NCBI RefSeq assembly: GCF_002746455.1
Contig: NZ_NWUW01000010.1
Location: forward strand, 89,282 to 153,281
DNA length: 64,000 nt
From: Bacillus fungorum
GTDB lineage: Bacteria > Bacillota > Bacilli > Bacillales > Bacillaceae_G
Direction: 5' to 3'
In this document: positions 7,929-15,763 of the stretch, one piece after another
Layout: every line of letters starts with the position of its first letter
How positions within the stretch are numbered: the first letter of the stretch is position 1
Notes under the pieces: model-generated
What the model saw: the letters and a program-made list of their open reading frames with translations, nothing else
Told to the model about the DNA's origin: nothing
Databases searched by the model: none
Translations under genes and position numbers: made by a program

Positions 7929-8356
7929 CCGAATTCCTCCTATGATATACCTCATATTTCAAATTCACTACTTGGAAAACTTAAAAATCTCCCTTTACAG
8001 TAAAGAATATTCATTTTTACAGCCTATGTGTTTATTATAACAAAACTAAGATGTCCTTACATGTTATTTCCAAAACACATCCAATATAATATGACATTCC
8101 AGTTAAAATATTACATTCATAATATATTATTATATTCAATTAATTACATATTATCAATAACTCTTTCTAAAATCAACTTACTTTGGTGCACTTTCACTAC
8201 ATTACATAAGTGTAATGGTACTGTAAGCTAACTCGATAGTTACGTTTCGATATTTCTTATACACTAATACCAGAAGCAACAAACACGCTTCCCATAATGT
8301 AAAGCCTAATACAAAAACTGTATTTACTATAAAACATATAAAAAGGAGAAATCATC
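7929..8356. other. Divergent intergenic region
   Basis: A 428-base AT-rich gap between the PspA operon (leftward) and a lipoprotein gene (rightward). It must hold both promoters. I saw no clear inverted repeat, riboswitch or credible small gene; the one 67-codon frame within it looks like chance. Confidence 0.5.
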
Positions 8357-8935
8357 ATGAAAAAATTAGTAGGAATCGGATTAGCAGCAGCAATTTCACT
8401 TGGAGCCCTATCAGGTTGTTCTTTATTAGGAGATAAAGCGAACGGTTTTGTACTGTACGGATCAGAAGAGCAAGTTCAGCAAATTACAGATAAAAACAAA
8501 AAAGAAGTGAAAGAAAAAGACTTCTACAAAATGAAAATGACCACATTAGAGGGTAAAAAAGTTCTTGTCATGGATAAGAAAACTGGTGAAGAACTCGTAA
8601 AAAAAGAGTTACTTAGCAAAGTTGATAAAAACGATGATACAAAACCGCTTGATAAATTACCAGCTGTAACAACAGAACAAGGGGTATTATTCGCCAAAGA
8701 AAAAGTAGAAAATGCTACACTTGATGGGGCTAAATTAAAATACGAAGGCAACACAATTATCGGAAGTGGCCGTGCATATGCCGACATGTTCGCGATTGTA
8801 GATGATGCAACTTACGGAAATGTAAAAGGCGATGAAAAATCTGTTGGGATATTAAAATTCGATAAAGACCCTAGTAAAGAATTCCCTGGTTATAACGGCG
8901 TAGAAGCTTCTCAACTTGTAAAAATTAAAAAATAA
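8357..8935 (+). CDS. Lipoprotein of unknown function
   Basis: A 192-residue secreted lipoprotein. Residues 1-20 are a signal peptide and the lipobox LSGC places the lipidated Cys at residue 21. The mature part is Lys/Asp-rich and contains GFVLYGSEEQVQQI, VLVMDKKTGEELVKK and GSGRAYADMFAIVDD. I do not recognise a family. It is preceded by AAAAGGAGAAAT and followed at once by a terminator, so it is a single-gene unit. It is probably exposed on the outer face of the membrane. Confidence 0.85.
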   Translation: MKKLVGIGLAAAISLGALSGCSLLGDKANGFVLYGSEEQVQQITDKNKKEVKEKDFYKMKMTTLEGKKVLVMDKKTGEELVKKELLSKVDKNDDTKPLDKLPAVTTEQGVLFAKEKVENATLDGAKLKYEGNTIIGSGRAYADMFAIVDDATYGNVKGDEKSVGILKFDKDPSKEFPGYNGVEASQLVKIKK

Positions 8936-8937
8936 AA

Positions 8938-8972
8938 CAAAAAAGCTTTGCGAAATTCGCAAAGCTTTTTTC
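8938..8972. terminator. Bidirectional terminator between lipoprotein and feo genes
   Basis: AAAAGCTTTGCGAA pairs with TTCGCAAAGCTTTT, with A and T runs on both sides. It serves the convergent genes. Confidence 0.9.
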
Positions 8973-9139
8973 TATTTATGAGCAACTTGCTCCATATCTG
9001 GACTACAAGTTTTCGATTGACATGACTTATTTAAAGAACATGCTGCGCATTTTCCCTTTTTACTTCTCTTTACAAAATTAACTAACGTATATATTGCATA
9101 ACCAAAAATGATAGCTCCAATTATAATATTGACCATCAT
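8972..9139 (-). CDS. FeoB-associated Cys-rich membrane protein
   Basis: A 55-residue protein at the 3' end of the feo operon. It has one N-terminal helix (MMVNIIIGAIIFGYAIYTLV), a basic stretch, then KCAACSLNKSCQSKTC. This matches the small Cys-rich proteins often encoded after feoB, thought to help ferrous iron transport in the way FeoC does in other bacteria. I chose the ATG at 9139 because AAGGAG lies seven bases upstream. It begins 13 bases after the feoB stop, so it is part of the same transcript. Confidence 0.85.
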   Translation of the reverse strand: MMVNIIIGAIIFGYAIYTLVNFVKRSKKGKCAACSLNKSCQSKTCSPDMEQVAHK

Positions 9140-9152
9140 TATACATCTCCTT

Positions 9153-11141
9153 CTAGAATCCGAGTAAAGATCCAACTTGGTATATAATAAGCGTTAATAT
9201 ATAAGCAACTACGAGCGGATAAACGACTGAGAAAATCGTCCACTTCGCTGACCCTGTTTCACGTTTAATAACGGCTACTGTCGCTAAGCACGGAACGTAT
9301 AATAAAATAAAGAACATAAATGCATATGCTGATAGCGCCGTATAATGTGCTCCCATTACATTCCCTAGCACATCTTCTTTAACCGCATAAATAATTGCCA
9401 TTGTAGAAACGACAACTTCTTTCGCTAAAAATCCTGTTAAAAGGGAGGCTGCAGCTTGCCACGTTCCAAAGCCGAGCGGTGCAAATAGTGGTGCGATAAA
9501 TCCACCAATCATTGCTAAGAAACTGTCTCCCATATCAACACCAAATCCTGATGGACCTGCATAATTTAATAACCAAATAACAACAGAACCACCGAATATG
9601 AATGTACCTGCTTTACGAACAAATCCCTTACCTTTCTCCCACGTGCTTAGCCATAATGTTTTTGCTTGTGGCACACGGTAAGGCGGTAGTTCAATGACAA
9701 AAATAGATTTTTCCGCTTTTAAAATAGTAAGCGACATAATTTTGGTAACGAGTAATGCAAGAATAATACCTGCAACATATAAAGAAAACACAACAGTCGC
9801 CTGACTATGAGGGAAGAATACTCCCGCAAATAGTGCATATACAGGTAAACGTGCCGAACAAGACATAAACGGTGTTACAAGAACTGTAAGTAAACGTTCT
9901 TTTTCTTGTTCAATTGTTCTCGCTGCCATAATACCTGGAACATTACATCCAAAACCGATAATCATTGGAATGAACGCTTTTCCGTTTAAACCGAAGAATT
10001 CCATGATTCTATCCATAACAACTGCAATTCGCGCCATATACCCTGAGTCTTCTAATAATGAAATGAAAAAGAATAGTGCAAAGATTTGTGGCACAAATAC
10101 TAATACAGCGCCAACACCGGCGATAATCCCTTCCGTAACAAGCGCTTGAATAAAATCAGAAGCACCAATACTTGTGAGTCCAGCTGTCACCCAATCCGTA
10201 AGCTGTCCACCAAAAAACTCATCTAACATATCCGATAAAGGTGTCCCAATCCACGTAAACGTAACCTGAAAAATAAAAAACATAACTGCTAAAAAGATTG
10301 GAAGTCCTAAAACTTTATGTGTAATTAACCTATCAATTTTTTCTGAAAAAGGAATTTTTCCTTCTTTCTCATGCTGTATAACATTTGTTTTTAACTTTTC
10401 AATATACGCTTCACGAGTTTTGTAAATATGCTCCTCCAACGTACAATCAAGTTTGCCTTCTAAGCGAGATCGAATGGCTATTAGTTCCTTATAAATTGGC
10501 AATACTTTCATTTCTTTTTCTACTACTTCGTTATTACTTAAAAATTGAAGAGCTAACCATCTTGGATGCTCGTAATTCACTTTTTCTAAAAGAGAAATTG
10601 TCTCCTCGATTCCTTCATCCATTTGTACACCATATGAAATAACGAATGGCTTTTTCTCTTTTTTGTCATTTTCTTTAAGCGTAGCAAGTAGTTCTTCACA
10701 GCCTTTTCCACTTCTTGCAACGACAGGAACGACTGTTACACCTAATAGTTCTGATAATCGTTTTACATCAATTACAATGCCTCGTTGCTTTGCCACATCG
10801 ACCATATTTAATCCAATTGAAACCGGCTTTCCAAATTCAAGTAATTGCAACGTTAAATGCATATTTCTCTCGAATTGCGAAGAATCCACTATATTTAACA
10901 TATGATGAAATTCGTCTGTTAGTAGAAAATTCGTAACAACACCTTCATCACGTGAAACTGGATTTAAATCATAAACGCCTGGTAAATCAATTAATGTTCC
11001 TTGTCTATCTTTTAATTTACCAACCTTTTTTTCTACTGTTACACCGCTCCAGTTTCCTACATATTCATAAGAACCAGTAAGTGCATTAAATAATGATGTC
11101 TTCCCTGTATTTGGATTCCCTAGCAAAGCTACCTTATTCAC
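9153..11141 (-). CDS. feoB: Ferrous iron transporter FeoB
   Basis: A 662-residue Fe(II) transporter. The N-terminal GTPase domain shows the G1 loop GNPNTGKTS (8-16), DLPG as G3 and NMVD as G4. The membrane part has two gate (nucleoside-recognition-like) repeats, with GFGCNVPGIMAARTIE and MSCSARLPVYALFAG, the conserved Cys-containing segments of FeoB. The start is GTG at 11141, and GTGA overlaps the feoA stop by four bases, so translation is coupled. Expression should follow Fur, given the box ahead of feoA. The length fits the family. Confidence 0.96.
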   Translation of the reverse strand: MNKVALLGNPNTGKTSLFNALTGSYEYVGNWSGVTVEKKVGKLKDRQGTLIDLPGVYDLNPVSRDEGVVTNFLLTDEFHHMLNIVDSSQFERNMHLTLQLLEFGKPVSIGLNMVDVAKQRGIVIDVKRLSELLGVTVVPVVARSGKGCEELLATLKENDKKEKKPFVISYGVQMDEGIEETISLLEKVNYEHPRWLALQFLSNNEVVEKEMKVLPIYKELIAIRSRLEGKLDCTLEEHIYKTREAYIEKLKTNVIQHEKEGKIPFSEKIDRLITHKVLGLPIFLAVMFFIFQVTFTWIGTPLSDMLDEFFGGQLTDWVTAGLTSIGASDFIQALVTEGIIAGVGAVLVFVPQIFALFFFISLLEDSGYMARIAVVMDRIMEFFGLNGKAFIPMIIGFGCNVPGIMAARTIEQEKERLLTVLVTPFMSCSARLPVYALFAGVFFPHSQATVVFSLYVAGIILALLVTKIMSLTILKAEKSIFVIELPPYRVPQAKTLWLSTWEKGKGFVRKAGTFIFGGSVVIWLLNYAGPSGFGVDMGDSFLAMIGGFIAPLFAPLGFGTWQAAASLLTGFLAKEVVVSTMAIIYAVKEDVLGNVMGAHYTALSAYAFMFFILLYVPCLATVAVIKRETGSAKWTIFSVVYPLVVAYILTLIIYQVGSLLGF

Positions 11142-11365
11142 GCTAATTCCACCTTTATCATTTTCGCGTCACAATGACGAATACTAATTAACTGTCCACG
11201 ACACTCTAATGTACAGGGACCTTTGAACATCGCTTTCTGCTTCATACGAAGTTCGCTTCCTTCAGAAAGACCGAAAGCAGCCAATCTTCTCTTTAATAAA
11301 TGATCTAAAGACTGAACACTTTTCACTAACACTTTCTCACCAATTTTAATATCTACTAAACTCAT
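11138..11365 (-). CDS. feoA: Ferrous iron transport protein FeoA
   Basis: A 75-residue SH3-like partner of FeoB. It begins MSLVDIKIGEKVLVK and contains RRLAAFGLSEGSELRMKQKAMFKGP and a C-terminal ISIRHCDAKMIKVELA, typical of FeoA. The ATG at 11365 is preceded by GGGGGAAGG; longer in-frame starts lack this and would run through the Fur box. It is the first gene of feoA-feoB-(Cys-rich protein). Confidence 0.95.
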   Translation of the reverse strand: MSLVDIKIGEKVLVKSVQSLDHLLKRRLAAFGLSEGSELRMKQKAMFKGPCTLECRGQLISIRHCDAKMIKVELA

Positions 11366-11387
11366 AACCTTCCCCCTCAGAAGAGAA

Positions 11388-11402
11388 TGATAATTATTTT
11401 CA
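11388..11402 (-). promoter_or_regulatory. Fur box upstream of feoAB
   Basis: TGAAAATAATTATCA (minus strand) matches the 7-1-7 Fur consensus TGATAATNATTATCA at all but one of the fixed positions. It lies 23 bases upstream of the feoA ATG, so it would overlap the promoter or transcript start and allow iron-dependent repression. Confidence 0.88.
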
Positions 11403-11561
11403 AAAAAATTATAGCACACTCTATTTCTCTTGTACTATACCCTTTTGCTTCATATTTATTAACATTTCGCTACAATTCTATTTCAACCATTGTCATAACA
11501 GATTCATTTGCCATTCTCATCCATTTCGCTTACAATAAACAATAGCAAATAAAGAATCTCG

Positions 11562-11650
11562 TTATCACAGGGGGAGCCATGCCGCTGAGAGGGAACACTT
11601 CGTTCCGACCCTTCGAACCTGTTAGTTAATGCTAACGCAGGGATTGTGCA
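11562..11650 (+). ncRNA. TPP riboswitch (thi box)
   Basis: The thi-box signature is present: GGGGGAGCC, then GCTGAGAGG, ACCCTTCGAACCTG, and TTAATGCTAACGCAGGGA. It lies about 100 bases ahead of a thiamine transporter gene, so thiamine pyrophosphate should reduce thiT expression. A hairpin with stem CGAAATAC/GTATTTCG follows but has no T run, so the switch mechanism (termination or start-site masking) is not clear from sequence. Confidence 0.95.
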
Positions 11651-11747
11651 AACGTCCGAAATACATACCTCTTTTTTATTTACGTATTTCGTATCCTCCT
11701 ATGATATCTATTCTTTTTTGTATAACTTGGATTTAGGGGGAGACAAC

Positions 11748-12350
11748 ATGCGTAACACCAATTTACAAGCGATGATCGAATCTGCAATTCTTGCAGCCTT
11801 CGCCCTGGTCATCGACATTTTACCATTATCAATCAAACTTCCAACAGGCGGTTCCATTTCATTTGCTATGATTCCTATTTTTATTATCGCATACCGCTGG
11901 GGCTTCAAAATGGCTTTCTTAGGGGGCTTAATTTGGGGATTATTACAAATTGTCGTAGGCGATGCCATTATATTAACACCAATTCAAGTACTCATTGAAT
12001 ACTTCGTTGCTTTTGCATTCATTGGATTTGCTGGACTCTTTTATAAAAAAATTCAACAAACTCTAATCAACGGTGAAGGAAAGAAAACCATTTTCTATAT
12101 TATTCTTGCTACATTCGTTGGTAGCTTTGCTCGCTACTTCTGTCACTTTATTGCCGGTATTATTTTTTGGGGACAATATGCACCGAAAGGTCAATCAGCT
12201 GTGCTATATTCATTAATCGTAAATGGTAGTACAATGATTGGTTCCTATATTCTATGTACCATTTTACTTATATTTTTATTTATTACTTCACCACGTTTAT
12301 TCAAAAGCATCAATGCTTATCAACTGAGTTCGAACAAAAAGAGCGCTTAA
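11748..12350 (+). CDS. thiT: Energy-coupled thiamine transporter ThiT
   Basis: The substrate-binding S component of an ECF transporter for thiamine, 200 residues with about six helices. It carries the ThiT pattern SFAMIPIFIIAYRWGFKMAF, GLLQIVVGDA and FARYFCHFIAGIIFWG (conserved aromatic and charged residues that hold thiamine). I set the start at 11748, after GGGGGAGACAAC, rather than an ATG 34 codons upstream that lies in the riboswitch leader. The ATPase and EcfT parts are encoded elsewhere. Regulation by the TPP riboswitch upstream is strongly supported. Confidence 0.94.
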   Translation: MRNTNLQAMIESAILAAFALVIDILPLSIKLPTGGSISFAMIPIFIIAYRWGFKMAFLGGLIWGLLQIVVGDAIILTPIQVLIEYFVAFAFIGFAGLFYKKIQQTLINGEGKKTIFYIILATFVGSFARYFCHFIAGIIFWGQYAPKGQSAVLYSLIVNGSTMIGSYILCTILLIFLFITSPRLFKSINAYQLSSNKKSA

Positions 12351-12440
12351 TGTGGTATTATCCCCTACAGGTAGACAGTAAAAAAAAGAGTCCATCTGGT
12401 ATGATGAACTCAATACAGTTTTATCTATAGGGGATTTTTT

Positions 12441-12712
12441 ATGGCAAGAAAGGGACAAGCATTTCAAAAATATACAGAAGAACTAAAGCGAGAAGCAGTT
12501 CGTCTTCGAGTAGAAGAAGGAAAATCATTACGAGAAATTCGTGAACACCTTGGTATAAAGAGTGATGCACAAATTATAGAATGGGTAAAACGCCTCAACA
12601 AGGGCAGGCATTTGATGATCAACGTGGTGTTTGGAACCGTAAGAATTTTAATAGTCCTGAAGAAGAAAATGCCTATTTGATGATAACAATCCTTATTGAG
12701 AGACTCGTATAA
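12441..12712 (+). pseudogene. IS3-family transposase orfA remnant
   Basis: The first 54 codons encode an IS3-type OrfA helix-turn-helix protein (YTEELKREAVRLRVEEGKSL, SDAQIIEWVKRLNKG). After NKG the frame is lost: one more G in the GGG would restore GQAFDDQRGVWNRKNF and EEENAYL, which then ends at a stop near 12712. No orfB follows. The flank just upstream (about 12361-12434) has ATCCCCTA and TAGGGGAT, possibly the left end of the element. It is therefore a dead fragment with a one-base deletion. A piece of the same gene occurs at 34308-34370. Confidence 0.85.
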
Positions 12713-12778
12713 AAAAACAATTTGTTCATTTGTGCTTTTTATAATATAACCTCCTGGAATACTAGAGGTCACCGTACA

Positions 12779-12954
12779 TGCCCATCAAGTTAAGATTTTA
12801 AAGTACCCCCTAAATAGAAATTTTGTATTTTTATAGTACCGAAGTTTATTTTTATCGTTTTGGGGAACAACAGATTTTTTAATTTGATAGCAATTGGTGC
12901 TACCCCATCGCTATCAAGCTAAAATTTTGAAGTACCCTCAAAATGAAAATTTTC
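12779..12954. repeat. Pair of direct repeats resembling IS231-type ends
   Basis: ATCAAG-TAA-ATTTT-AAGTACCC and AAATTTT recur at 12779-12823 and 12910-12954 with about 80% identity. The first copy begins CATGCCCATCAAGTTAAGA, which resembles my recollection of IS231 terminal repeats. No transposase gene lies between them. Confidence 0.5.
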
Positions 12955-13074
12955 TTTCTCTACTGTAAATGATTATTCTTAAATGCACAGTTTCGCTTGT
13001 GTAAAGATGTACAGAAATGCTTTATATATCAACAGAAATTATTTGTTTCTAGATCCGTACTACCGCCTTTCGCT

Positions 13075-13146
13075 AACGCTTCAGTTGTTGACATGAATGC
13101 AGTTGAAGCGTTTTTGTTACACAAATCCCATTCAACTACATTCATG
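13075..13146 (+). promoter_or_regulatory. Attenuator-like overlapping hairpins
   Basis: AACGCTTCA (13075-13083) pairs with TGAAGCGTT (13104-13112) followed by a T run. CATGAATGCAGTTGAA (13092-13107) pairs, with one mismatch, with 13131-13146. The two stems share 13104-13107, so only one can form. No target gene follows on the plus strand. Confidence 0.4.
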
Positions 13147-13263
13147 AAAAAGTAAAAAAACAATGTACAACAGACATCCCTGTACATATATTTTTAGTTA
13201 AAATGGCTTAATATCAATAGTTTCCTTAGACTTCCCCAATCATTTTTAAACGTTTTTATTCAA

Positions 13264-13704
13264 TCAAAAATGTACATTTGGACCTATATTTTTATGAACA
13301 CGAAGTTCTTTTTTCTCTATTTCTACAGAAAGGTGTTCACATATATCTTCAATTACTGTATCAATATAAAATAAATCCTTTTTCATTTTATATGTACCTG
13401 ACTCAAATTTAGCTAACTCAAGCATATCAAAAATTAACGTATCCATTTTATCTACTTCTCGTTCCATCGCTTGAAAATAGTACTCTTTTTTATACTCAGC
13501 TACCCCGTCTTTTAAAATAGAAATACAGCTTTTCATAATACTCAGTGGTGTTTTTAATTCATGTGAAACACCAGAAATAAATTCTTTTCGCGTCTTTTCT
13601 AATTTTCTTTCCTTTTCAATATCTTGTTCTAGCTGTCCAATGTGCGAATGGAGCTTATTGGATAATACATTAATATTTTTCGATAAATCCCCTCCTGCTT
13701 TCAA
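13264..13704 (-). pseudogene. Histidine kinase fragment (end of HAMP and HisKA only)
   Basis: The 146 codons encode GDLSKNINVLSNKL (end of a HAMP linker), then the phosphoacceptor block FISGVSHELKTPLSIMK, and stop about 80 residues later at NIGPNVHF. The sensor, membrane segments and whole ATP-binding domain are missing. It starts 11 bases after the srtC stop. The B. anthracis srtC locus is reported to include a two-component pair; here the kinase is reduced to a core and no response regulator is present. It cannot be a working kinase. Confidence 0.85.
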
Positions 13705-13715
13705 AAACTACCACT

Positions 13716-14336
13716 TCATTTTGAATAACTAGCAGTTAACTTCGCCTCGATAATATATCTATCTGGCGCATCCCCTATATAATCAAATGGATAGCAAGTC
13801 GTCAGTGTTAGTATCGGCTCTTCTTTTTTTATAATAACAGTACGATCATCCGCATGAGTAATCCATATTTTTTGAATTTCATATGTGTAAGTTTTATTAT
13901 CATACTCTAAAATAAGAGTGTCTTTTTCTTTTAACTCTCCTAAATCTGTAAAGACAGTATCCCTATGCCCACTTAGTACAGTATGTCCCCCTCCAGATGG
14001 CGTTGTCGTTACATCACTAACGAACATTCCAACCCCTTTTTTCAACGTTGCATCATTCGCTCCCCAATATATAGAAAACTTCTTTTTTATTTTCGGTATA
14101 TTTAACATTGCTACCTTTTCTCCTTCTTTATGCTCTGTTTGAGAAGAAGGCACTTGAGAAGTTACGGGTGTTTCACGTGAAAGTTGAGCATGTTGTATAT
14201 TGTTAAGGCTCTTTATTTCTTCTTTCGTTAGTTGTTGAGCAGAGCTTTTTCCTTTATACCACTCCATAGCATAATATGATCCCATAAATAGTCCTATAGC
14301 CATCAATATGATACCAATATAATTGAGTAACTTCAT
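13716..14336 (-). CDS. srtC: Class D sortase (SrtC type)
   Basis: A 206-residue transpeptidase that links LPNTA-type proteins to the cell wall. One N-terminal membrane helix (about 5-24) is followed by a catalytic domain with H124 in VLSGHRDTVF, C181 in TLTTCYPF and R193 in DRYIIEA. In B. anthracis SrtC acts during sporulation on BasH and BasI. The neighbouring gene at 14426 carries LPNTA, which supports this match. GGAGGGATGAAAC precedes the ATG. It reads as intact even though both neighbours are damaged; BasH, if present, would be encoded elsewhere. Confidence 0.9.
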   Translation of the reverse strand: MKLLNYIGIILMAIGLFMGSYYAMEWYKGKSSAQQLTKEEIKSLNNIQHAQLSRETPVTSQVPSSQTEHKEGEKVAMLNIPKIKKKFSIYWGANDATLKKGVGMFVSDVTTTPSGGGHTVLSGHRDTVFTDLGELKEKDTLILEYDNKTYTYEIQKIWITHADDRTVIIKKEEPILTLTTCYPFDYIGDAPDRYIIEAKLTASYSK

Positions 14337-14354
14337 GTTTCATCCCTCCATGCC

Positions 14355-14383
14355 AAAAATGGTAGGAATAGCCTACCATTTTT
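14355..14383 (-). terminator. Hairpin between basI and srtC
   Basis: AAAAATGGTAGG pairs with CCTACCATTTTT, with T runs on both sides. It may limit read-through from basI into srtC. Confidence 0.65.
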
Positions 14384-14425
14384 AATATATGAAATTATCC
14401 CATTCTTTATAGGACAATATTTTAT

Positions 14426-14698
14426 TTACGCCTTAACTTTATTGCGACGTTTCAAACCAAATAATGTCCCTATCCCTACAAGGCATGCACTTAGTGCCCT
14501 CATTGCTCCATTGTTTGATGCTGTATTTGGTAATTTTTCACCTTGTACAACTGGCTTTTCTACTTCTTTTTTTGCTTTATCTTGCTGCAGTTGCGTTGCT
14601 TCTTCCTTCGTTACTGTTCCAGTATCCGCGCTTGCTACTGAAGAATATCCTACTGTTAAAAGTGCCATTGCACAGATTGGTAATAGTTTCTTTTCATT
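14426..14698 (-). pseudogene. basI: BasI-like LPNTA wall protein, frameshifted in its signal peptide
   Basis: The ATG at 14698-14696 has a good ribosome site (AAAAGGAGAG) but its frame stops after 13 codons. One extra A in the AAAA tract just after the ATG would restore MKKKLLPICAMALLTV and a signal peptide ending VASA, continuing to GEKLPNTASN, a hydrophobic segment and the tail KRRNKVKA. That is a full sorting-signal protein of about 90 residues. The in-frame ATG at 14668 lacks a ribosome site and most of the signal peptide. The gene is adjacent to srtC, as in B. anthracis. A sequencing error is possible. Confidence 0.75.
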
Positions 14699-14818
14699 TC
14701 TCTCCTTTTATACGTTTTACATCACTTCGCATCGGATGTATCACTAGAATAAACAAGAGATATAAATATAAGATGCAGATGAAATATATTTCATTTAAAG
14801 ATTTCATTGTAGAAAAAT

Positions 14819-14850
14819 AAAAAAACATCGCAATATATACGATGTTTTTT
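14819..14850 (-). terminator. Terminator of the 110-residue unknown gene
   Basis: AAAAAACATCG pairs with CGATGTTTTTT; T run on the minus strand. Confidence 0.8.
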
Positions 14851-14869
14851 CGGGTGTGTGTCTCAATAT

Positions 14870-15202
14870 TTACATGTTACTTTCGCGTGATTTAGAAGTA
14901 GAACGGGCCGGAGCGATAACTAATTGTCTCGGCTCAGTTTTCTTTAAGTGATTTTTGACGTTACACTTACGACGTTGAACAACCCACGCTTTAATAGGGT
15001 TTGTCAAAATAATCTTTTGCTCTTCGTTAGGGGCCTCTTCTTCAAACCTACAACTTTCGCTCCATTTATTCCATTTCATTGTAAAATTAGAAGAAGAATG
15101 ATCGTCTTCTCGATCAAACAAGTGCAAAAAATCCATTTCGCCAGCTAGCATTACGGTGTTGCTAGTTGCTAAAAAAGAAAAGGTCGTCCAACGTTTCTCC
15201 AT
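14870..15202 (-). CDS. Unknown 110-residue protein
   Basis: I do not recognise this protein. It has a short hydrophobic start (FSFLATSNTVMLAGEMDFL), an acidic and Ser-rich middle, then a basic C-terminal half (VVQRRKCNVKNHLKKTEPRQLVIAPARSTSKSRE). There is no clear signal peptide or membrane segment. GGAGTAGGAGGGC precedes the ATG and a strong terminator follows, so it looks like a real single-gene unit. A perfect BceR-type operator (15334-15347) lies about 130 bases upstream, the same motif found ahead of the BceAB-like transporter, hinting at control by antimicrobial peptide stress. Confidence 0.6.
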   Translation of the reverse strand: MEKRWTTFSFLATSNTVMLAGEMDFLHLFDREDDHSSSNFTMKWNKWSESCRFEEEAPNEEQKIILTNPIKAWVVQRRKCNVKNHLKKTEPRQLVIAPARSTSKSRESNM

Positions 15203-15333
15203 GCCCTCCTACTCCTTTTTCACATATAGAGTGCCTAAAACTTAATTTACCTAAAATATGCTTGCCTTTTACCTTACACCCATAGTTTATCCAAAACACT
15301 ACTATGCAACTATCGATTTGCCTTACAACTACC

Positions 15334-15347
15334 TTACATTTTTGTAA
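15334..15347 (-). promoter_or_regulatory. BceR-type operator
   Basis: TTACATTTTTGTAA fits the BceR-type pattern TNACA-N4-TGTAA exactly. A further CTTACA lies 11 bases to the left, as at the two sites near 22.9-23.0 kb. Confidence 0.55.
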
Positions 15348-15356
15348 GAAACGAAA

Positions 15357-15386
15357 AAACCTTCACTCTCTATACATGAAGGTTTC
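15357..15386 (-). terminator. Terminator of the 71-residue membrane gene
   Basis: AAACCTTCA pairs with TGAAGGTTT; A run on the plus strand gives a T run on the minus strand. Confidence 0.75.
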
Positions 15387-15602
15387 TCATTTTTCATCTA
15401 TATGATCTTTCATACGATCGACCCCAGCTTCTTGTAGCTGTGACATCATACCGTGAGAAATTGCGCCTAATACTAAAGTCATTCCAATTAGTGAAATCCG
15501 AATCGCTGGTACATCAATTATGTAAGCCAACAGGCCAAGAACAATCGTTAAAAGTAATGCTTTTATAAATGTTGCACTTGTATACTCTTTCTTTTTCATC
15601 AT
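15387..15602 (-). CDS. Small two-helix membrane protein
   Basis: A 71-residue protein of unknown function. It has a basic start (MMKKKEYTSAT), two hydrophobic segments (FIKALLLTIVLGLLAYII and IRISLIGMTLVLGAISHGMM) and an acidic tail (VDRMKDHIDEK). I do not recognise the family. The ATG at 15602 follows AAAGGGTGATT; a GTG two codons upstream is also possible. It is a monocistronic unit ending in a terminator. The layout suggests an inner-membrane protein with both ends in the cytoplasm. Confidence 0.65.
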   Translation of the reverse strand: MMKKKEYTSATFIKALLLTIVLGLLAYIIDVPAIRISLIGMTLVLGAISHGMMSQLQEAGVDRMKDHIDEK

Positions 15603-15763
15603 AATCACCCTTTATGGAAGCGTTTTCTTAATGTAATCAGTATATCATATCATCCGACTATTTTGTGGGGATTTTTGTAAAAAACTTATATCTTCTTTGA
15701 CTTTTTCCTTTCTATCCTTTACAGTCGAAATGTTCGTAAGTTTTACACTGTAGGAGGACTCCA

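Larger units (their letters stand above)
12713..13263. other. Intergenic region with IS-end-like repeats and an attenuator-like fold
   Basis: No gene is recognised in about 550 bases. It holds two direct copies of a 45-base repeat (12779-12823 and 12910-12954) and two mutually exclusive hairpins at 13075-13146. It appears to be an insertion and deletion scar between the orfA remnant and the truncated kinase. Confidence 0.6.

Noticed and set aside
8028..8231. Possible 67-codon gene in the gap before the lipoprotein
   Set aside because: No ribosome site, random-looking composition, and no resemblance to known small proteins.
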